64,000 bases of DNA, taken from positions 63,094,501 to 63,158,500 of the forward strand of contig JAQMRL010000006.1 in NCBI GenBank assembly GCA_035578175.1. The letters run 5' to 3'. A program made the position numbers and the translations under genes. This DNA comes from Catonia carolina. Its lineage: Eukaryota; Arthropoda; Insecta; Hemiptera; Achilidae. Below the pieces are notes generated by a model, which worked only from the letters and a program-made list of their open reading frames with translations, ran no database searches and was not told where the DNA came from. Below are positions 1 through 9,000 of the stretch, one piece after another (positions within the stretch are counted from its first letter, which is position 1; each line of letters starts with the position of its first letter).

Positions 1-53
1 TTGTTGGTATGATTGCAGGAACAGTTTCTGTAGCAGGATATGTATATTTAACG
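1..53 (+). CDS. Rh50: Rh transporter exon (partial at window edge)
   Basis: The frame beginning at base 3 reads [17 protein letters not shown] and ends at a phase-0 boundary before gtaata. It matches the transmembrane segment that precedes the signature exon in Rh proteins (MIAG...GF.YLTP). The 5' splice acceptor is outside the window, so the true exon start is unknown. Confidence 0.8.
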
Positions 54-3000
54 GTAATAATCATATATAAACTTACCATCCAATTGGTTTTTTTTATTAT
101 ATATCTGTGGTTTATTTCACTTTTGAAAAAATATTTCACATCTATTTAAAAATGTAATTGTTAATGTTATTTTAGATGTTTTCAAAGATAAAATTTTACT
201 TTTCTATAGTTCCAACTATGAATAGACCTATATATTTAAATTTGCCTATAACAGACAGTTGGAGTGTAAAATTATTTTTTGTACTCGATCTGCTAGTTCC
301 AAGACTAAAAAATATAGGTAGTTGTTTTTGTTATCGAATGGTTAATCAAATGACTGAATCATTTAAGAACAGAAGAGGTAGAAATGTAGAAGACACTAGT
401 CAGAGTTATCTTCACTGAGCATATTGAATTTCATTATACAGCCAGACCCTGTGGTGAATGAAGTGAAGGAGTAATTTGCAAGGTGGAAAGTAGATGCTTT
501 TCAGAGGGCTTGGCATGCTGATAGCGTATTTTTTCACTCCCTGAAAAAGGCAAAGGTAAACTATCTCATTCCTCATTTTACTTAATAAAGCCTCTAGAGG
601 TTTAAACTAGCCTTTCGGCTGATGACCTGATCAACATCTGAAGTTATTAATGAAGGAACGGTTTATTAATTTTTATTTATTCTCTGGTTTGGCAAGTTTT
701 GTGTAGGGAATGAAGTTATGGATTCACAGATGACTGAAGAAGCTGTCTGTGCTTTATTACAGCAACAAAATATTTTGTCACAAATTTGATTATGTCAGGC
801 TGAGCATGAAATGAAGTTGTATTATGGCAAACGTGTACAGTGGTGTTATAGAATAAAAGTTAACTTTATTTATTATTGTTAATAATATCAGCGAAAGTTC
901 TATAATTTATTCCAATTCATGGCGATCATATTGCAATAGTACTTTGGAGGAGGCTGGGTTTCAGCACTTTAAGGTGAATCATAAATTTATTGAAACCAAC
1001 CTTTTAACTGATGACCTAAACAACAACAACATTTTTTACTCATGATTTAACATAGATTATAATATAATCAACCTCAGTGCAATAGTGCGACATCTGAAAA
1101 AAATCCAACTTTGAGATATTTGGACTGAAAGATGCACTTGGTAGACTTTTTCTAGTTCTATAGTGAGTTAAAAGATATCTAGTATAGTTTATTATTTATT
1201 CAAGTTATCTCACTATTACACTAACATGTTATTTCCAAATCAGTGCAACGGTGAGATAAATGCGGTTGTCCCACAAGTTTCACAAAATAATGGGGACATC
1301 AGTATTGCACTAACTTTTGTGGGAATGTTTGTTCTAGTGGTGTGGCTACACTGGGTTTTGCCAACCTTTTATCTGCTTATTACTATTTATACAAGATATC
1401 TTTTAACCCACTACAGCGGTAGAAAAATCTTTCCAAGCGCATGCATATTTCAGTCCAAATATGTCAAAATTGGATTTTTTGCAGATATCCCACTATTGCA
1501 TTGAGGTAACTACTGTCTGTCTAAAACTTGATAGCCTCCCGCAGAGAGGAGCAGAACTGGACCGCTACTAGCCTTCTCAAAAACATTTCATTATGTACTA
1601 CTACTAACTAGTACACTGGAATTGGTACATAATCAAGTGTTATTGAGAAGGTTAGTAGCGGGCCGATTCTGCTTCTCTCTGCCAACACCATCAAGTTATA
1701 GACGAACAGTATATTTATTTTTATTTACATTGACAAGAGAAAGTCATGCCCAGAACTGGCAGGTGGAGTGTTATTTTAATTGCACTCTATCTGTTTGGTC
1801 CAGGGCTAAAAAAAATAGTTATGTTTCTTATCACATAGTCAGCCACTTATATGACTGAACTATTTAAGAACAGAAGAGGTAGAGGTGTAAAAGACACTAG
1901 TCAGAGTTATCTCCTCTGACAGTAATGAATTTCACTATGCAGCCAGACCCTGTGGTGAATGAAGTGAAGTTGTCATTTGCAGGGTGGAAAGTGAGTGCTT
2001 TTCGGAGGGCCTGGCATGCTGATAAGCATACTCTTTCAACTCAGTGAGGAAGGCTCTGGTAAACCACCTTACTCCTCGTTTTTATTTAGTAAAACCTCTA
2101 GAGGTTCAAACCAGCCTTTTGGCTGTTGACCTAAACAACAACACAAGAGAAAGTCATGTGAATGTTGCAACTAATTTTGTTTTAGAAATTAATAGATTTT
2201 TGTAGAGTTGGTAACTATTGAATTAAAACATTGCCTCCTTTTTCAACAGCCATACCTAGTGAAGAAATTTGGATTACACGATACATGTGGTGTACACAAT
2301 TTACATGGAATGCCAGGAGTCTTAGCGGCATTTGTTGGTGCTATTGTTGCATGGCTTGCAAGTGAAAAGGAATATGGTTATAGGTAGGTAATTTTTCACC
2401 ATCATTAATATCCTCGTCGCCAAAATCAGCTGTTTAACAGCTGATTTTCGGAGACAAACGTTCCTGGTTCAAATCCTAGTAAAGGTAGTTACTTTTATAC
2501 GGATTTGAATACTAGACAGTGGTTACCGGTGTACTTTGATGGTTGGGGTTCAATTAACCATACTCTCTCAGGAATGGTCGACCTGAGTCTGTACAAGACT
2601 GCACCTCATTTACACGTCATACACATCATCCTCATCTCATTGGGTCATGGGGTTGCTTATTGTTCTGAATTGAACAGATTGCAACGTACACATATTAGGA
2701 ATAAAAAAAAATTAAAAAAAATTATTATCCTCTTTATCCCTCTTCCAAGTTTCCTCGGGTCAGCCCCAACACAACTCTCCTCCACTTCTCTCTATCACCA
2801 AACTATCTCTCCTTAATTGCTCTTTTGGCATTGTATCACTTTGTAACTCTCACTTAAATGAGAAGTTTGTTACCTATATTAAACCAGAAATTAGTTTACG
2901 TAAAGTTAGTTGAATTAGTTTACGTAATATTAACGTAAATAGTATTTTGTAAATAAAGTCCTGGAAAAAATTAACGCATCATTAAGATTTTCGACTAAGT

Positions 3001-6000
3001 GCAAAAAACATTTTCTTCAATGTTTTAGGTTCATTTCTGTTACTGTTATTCTTTCTACCATAATTTTAAGCAATATCTAATATTTTTTAACTAAAAATTT
3101 GAGTTGTAAATTTAATTTGTGGTAATTTAATGAAAACAAGATAAATTAGCTTTAAAAACTTTTAAAGTTATTAAAAAAAATAATTTCAATCAAAAAATAT
3201 CAAATAAAATAAATCAAAAAGATTGAAAAAAATATTGTACACAACTGAACTGTTACAGTTTTACACAACGCATCCGTAACTGAATCCACTTGGCCTTTCC
3301 CCTCATTTTCCAAGTACAGCAACTTTTTATACACTTGAAGAAGTAAGTCCGATGACCTGATTTTAGAGTGTCAAGTTTGAACAAATTGCAACTGATCAGT
3401 TGGCTTCCAGAGCCGAAAGAATGAGGTCATGTTTATCATGTCTGCCACGCATCATGTACTTCAAACAATGCGTTGGCATTAAGTTTTATTTTAAGTAGAT
3501 AAAAAATCCCGAAGAAGCTAATGATATGTTAAAACCAGTGTATGGAAATAATATGGTGACTTTGAAAACTGCTTACAATGTAAGAGCGATTTAAAAGTGG
3601 AAATGAGTCAGTTGAAGATGAGCAACAGTTGCGATGTTGTTTGACCTCGAAAACATGGTAAAATTGGTTTGTTCAAACAGATTATTGACTGTTCGAGAGC
3701 TTATCAAAGAACTGAATATCTCATACACATTCTTATAAAGTATTTTAATCAATAATTTGCAAATAAGGCAAGTGAGTGAAAAATTTATTCTTAGATTTAG
3801 ATCATGCCATACCTTGCTTCTGATTCACAAGTTTTTGATCGAAAGAAATATTTCTAATTGTCCACATTCGCCTTACTCTCCGGAATTAGCACCATTCGAC
3901 TCATGCCCTAAAATAAAAAAACATTCCCAAAAATAAAAAACTCCCAAAAGAAGCCTTCCATAAATCCAATCATGGAATCAACGTTTTTAGATAAGTGTTT
4001 CGTTAGCCAAAAGAATAATTTAAAGGAGACTAATTTAAATTTTATGTAAGCTAAGTTACTTTGTTCTTAATAAAATTATTCACCGTATTTTTTGATCACA
4101 TCTTGTACCTAACATATAGATCACAATATAAAAGAATTTATCGCTTACCTTTTCTTTGGTTGTCCTTAAGTTTAAAAAGCTGCCGCCAACTATAGCAATA
4201 AATATAAACAAGTAGAGGATTGATAAATTTAAGCCAGTTTTATTTGATTTTTTTTTTTTTTTGGTTTTACGTCTGGCAGTTCTGCAATTTCTGCTAATGC
4301 AGACAGTTTTATTTGATATGACTGAATAATAATACTATTCTGGATTTTAATTTTTTATTTAAATTTAATATTACCTTGAAGGTGGTACCACCGAAACACA
4401 GATAAATTTTGTAAACTAAAGGGCAACGAAAGAAAAAGGTAATTGATAAATTAATTTATTTTATGATTTTAAAATAGTTGGCATGATGCATTATAAAATA
4501 TTTGTTTGTGAATTAACATATAGATGTAACATTATGCATCAAATTCATATGTACAAAAATTCTGTTTTTTTTTTACACAGTTTGTACCTTCAATTCCCTG
4601 CAAGAGCACCAATTGAAGATACTCCGGAGTTGGACAGAATTCAAAGAACATTAATAGAAGTAAAACCAGGATATGACAGATCTGGACTTGATCAGGCTGG
4701 ATATCAGCTATTGCAGCTTCTTCTTACTTTCCTTATTGCAATTATTGGAGGTGTTGTTACAGGTCTGTTATGTAGTTTTTACGTATTTCTATTAATAGAT
4801 TATATCTAAAATATAGCGCAGTATAAATCCTTGTTTTTTGGTTTTACGTCTGACTGTTTGGCAATTACTGCTAGTACAGATGGTGAGAAAGAAGATAGAT
4901 GAAGATGAGTGATGAAAAAATGCTAGACCTGACCGGGAATCGAACCCCGAACCACGGCGTAGAAGCAAGTTGGACTAACTACAGTAGAACTTCAATAGTT
5001 TGACAATTTGTGGACTTAGAGGTTATCGAATATCAAGATGTTAGACAATCCAGAGTATATGGCATAATTATATACAGGAGGCATTAAAAACACGATTTTA
5101 ATATGAAAATTGCAAAATTTTAATGAATACAAATAACTTGATTTAAATAAGTGCTCTTCAGTACAATACTGTACTCAAGGACAACAGAAGGGTAGGGGGA
5201 TGAGGAGAAAAGTGGAAGGGCTGACCTGCCTGCCGGATCACTACTTACTATTTGTCTACAACTTGATGACCTCCTGCAGAGAGGAGTAGAATCGGCCAGC
5301 TACTAGCTTTCTCAATAACGTTTCATATGTACTACTACTAACTAGTACACTGGAATTAGTACATAATGAAGTGTTATTGAGAAGGCTAGTAGCGGACCGA
5401 TTCAGCTCCTCTCTGCAGGAGGCCGTCAAGTTGTAGGCAGACAGTACACTACATCATTTCACCTCGCCACGAGCTGTGTCGAAGTATCGAATGTTGAAAA
5501 AGCGAAGATTTACTGTACTATGCCAACGGGCCAGCCGGAAAAAAAGTTAGTGGCCCCCGACAAATTTAAAAATAATAATAAACTCACCTATTTGATGTTA
5601 AAGCAGGAACGAATGAAGTTCACACACATAATTACACATTTGTGGTAACCCAAGGGTTTTTAAAGGGTACTGAGACTGGTGTATTTTGAGTTATTTAACC
5701 AATTTGTAAACATTGCCTTTACCGCTCGGGCACGACACAGTTATTGTTATTAACACTCCACTCTTCCCTTATTAATTATTATTAAAATTTATTAAATTTT
5801 TTTTTATTATCAAAGAGTTTATTGCTCAATTATTATTATTATTATTATTATTAAATTTCAGAATCACAGGTAAAAATATTAATGTAATTTTTATTAAAGG
5901 TGTTACAATGCAAGCATTGTCTGAATACAAACCATCAGAAATTAAATATTTTGAGGATGAATATTTTTGGAGGATGCCTCAAACAATTTCTAATGAAGAT

Positions 6001-9000
6001 GAGAGTGAATTATTAATGAAACGTAAAACTAAATCTCATAATGTATTCAAAATTCACCCACAACGACAGCAACCGAGTAACAGAATTATTATTAATGTAA
6101 TAAAAATATTAATAACCACTTCAATTTCAGTAGTTCTTTGCACAAAATGTTTAGTGTTATTTCACAATTTATATAAAATAGTTTTGATGTCGGTTTTTTA
6201 AATTGTATTGCATATTACTTTGTATTGCATGTATTACAATGTATTTAAAATTCACCCACAATGGCAGCAATCGAGTAACAGAATTATTGTTAATATAATA
6301 AAAATATTAATAACATCTTCAATTTCAGTAGTTCTTTGCAAAATGTTTAGTGTTATTTCACAATTTATACAAAATAGTTTTGATGTCGGTTTTTTAAATT
6401 ACATTGCGTAGGTATTACTAATTGTATTGCATTTATTATATTGCGAATATTACAATGTATTCAAAATTCACCCACAATAGCAGCAACTGAGAAACAGAAT
6501 TATTGTTAATATAATAAAAATCATCGCCTTGTAAAAGTCCCTGTCAATATAAAATACAACAAGAGGCAGAGACAGCATGAACAGAACAATAAAGTTGAAG
6601 CCGCAAAATCATACAATATAGACGGCTTGAAAAATGAATCCACAAGTTTTCTTTACAAACTGCATTTGGCACAAAAATTAAAAGAGGAGATTACCGGCAC
6701 AGCAGAAGAAATGTATGATATTTTGAAGAACAAAATGCACACTGCAGCACTCGAAGCTTTAGATTTGAAAGAAAAAACAAAATATAATAATTATTGGTGG
6801 ACTGACGATCTAAAGGATCTGGTGGAGGAAAAGAAAAAGCTATACCATAAATTGTTAGTATCTAATGATGACGAAGACAGGGAAAATTATAATCGACTTA
6901 AATATACAGTGAAAAAAGAAATAATTAAAACAAAAAAACCAGACTTGGGATAAAAAATGTGCAGAAATAAACTCAATGGTAGGAGGATCTAGATCTAGGG
7001 AAGCTTGGACCACTATAAACAATCTAAAAAAAAATATGAATGAAAAAAGAAAAATTAATCCTATAAAAATAACACAATGGAAAGACTACTATAATAATCT
7101 TTTAACAGAGCAACGCACAGAATATCTGGAGACAGGCATTGAGGCGGAGGAAATAGTAGTAAGAGAAGCAGAGCCAATTAAATTAGAAGAAATAAAAACA
7201 GCACTGCGTAAAATGAAAAATAATAAAGCCCCAGGACCAGGTGATTTGCCTATCGAGTTAATTAAACACGCCACCATGACAGTGCTAGAACTGCAGTGTG
7301 AAATTTTTAATAAGTGTTTAAAAGGAGATGTGATTCCTAAAGACTGGAAGATCTCATATATACATTCTATATACAAAAAGGGAAAACGAAGCGAATGTAA
7401 TAATTATCGAGGTATTAGTGTTACATCATCCATTGGAAAGCTTTATGAAAGAGTTATAAAAAACAGAATAGAAAAGGAAATAACAGAAATAGAAGAGCAA
7501 AGTGGATTTCGACCAGGCCGTTCCTGTGTGGACAATTTATTCACCCTGAAACATCTAATAGAAAAGCGACAAGCAAGAGGTATGGAATTGCACGCCACTT
7601 TTATAGATCTGTGTAAAGCATTCGACTCCGTTCCATTACAGAAATTATGGCTTGCAATGAAAGATGCAGGCATAAATAATGTGTTTATAAATGCCGTGAA
7701 AGCATTGTACAAGGAAAATCGAGCAGTCATAAAAATTGGAAATGAAACCTCTGAGGTTTTTTCTCAAACAAAAGGGGTGTAACAGGGTTCCTGCCTCTCT
7801 CCAACCCTATTTAAAATATATCTGTGCAATGCTCTAAAGAAATGGACAAAAAAATGTAGCCCAATGGGAATAGAGCTGGAGGATGTTAAGATACATACAT
7901 TCCTCTTTGCAGATGACCAGGTAGTTCTAGCAGAAGATCATCAGGACATGACCTACATGATAATAAAACTGATAGAGGAATACAGAAAATGGGGCTTGGA
8001 GGTTAATACAGATAAGACACAATACATGCAGTTAGGAGGCACAGGACAGGATATTGAAACGGAAAATGGCTTGATCATAAACGTTAAAAAATACAAATAC
8101 CTCGGCGTTGTAATTAGTGAGGATGGAAAGGATAGAGTTGATATCATGGAAAAGATAAGGAAGGGGAAAAATATGATTAGATCACTACACCCAATCCTAT
8201 GGAATAAAAACATAACTAAAAAAACAAAAAAAAATATATACCAGGCAATGAATGAGCCTGTCGTGACGTATTGGTCTGAAGTGTGGAGTGTGGATAAAAT
8301 TACATCTCAAAAACTTCTCTCAACTGAAATGATGTACTGGAGGAGAAGCTTAGGTTTAACGTTGCTGGACCGAATCAGAAATGAAACCATAAGGGAGAGG
8401 ATGGGCACAAAAAACACGATAATGGATGTCATCAGAGAGAAACAATTAAAATGGTATGGACATCTGCGCAGAATGAATGAGGAGAGAATACCGTTGAAGG
8501 TCTGGAACTGGATTCCTGCAAACAGAAATAAGCGTGGAAGACCACGAAAGGAATGGATCTCCAATGTCCGCATTCAAATGGAAAGTAAAGAACTTTTTGA
8601 AGGAGACTGGATCGATAAAGAAAGATGGCGATTGGGATGCGAGAAGCGACACAACTGACGTTGCAAAAAACTCGCTATATAAAAAAAATAATAATAATAA
8701 AAATATTAATAACATCTTCAATTTCAGTAGTTCTTTGCACAAAATGTCTAGTGTTATTTCACAATTTATATAAAATAGTTTTGATGTCGGTTTTTTAAAT
8801 TGTATTGCATATTACAGTGGGGCGTCAGTTATCCAAACTAATTAGGACCAGAGTGGTTCTGATCATCACATACGCTAAATACTGTAATTTGATACACTGT
8901 ACCATTACAATGTAATGTATCCTAAATGGTAACAATATAATTTAAACGTTTAATAGGTTATTAAAGGCTAACAAAAACTTTAGTTTAAAAAAAGAACTAA

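Noticed and set aside
176..418. 80-codon open frame at the left edge
   Set aside because: Mostly inside family A; the same frame is broken in other copies.
1226..1504. 92-codon hydrophobic frame
   Set aside because: Lies in the foldback MITE and reads through its inverted arm.
5862..5869. Possible 8-base micro-exon (AATCACAG) between a cag and gtaaaa in the Rh gene
   Set aside because: Including it breaks the phase needed by both terminal exons; direct splicing 4762 to 5900 or 11733 gives a better protein.
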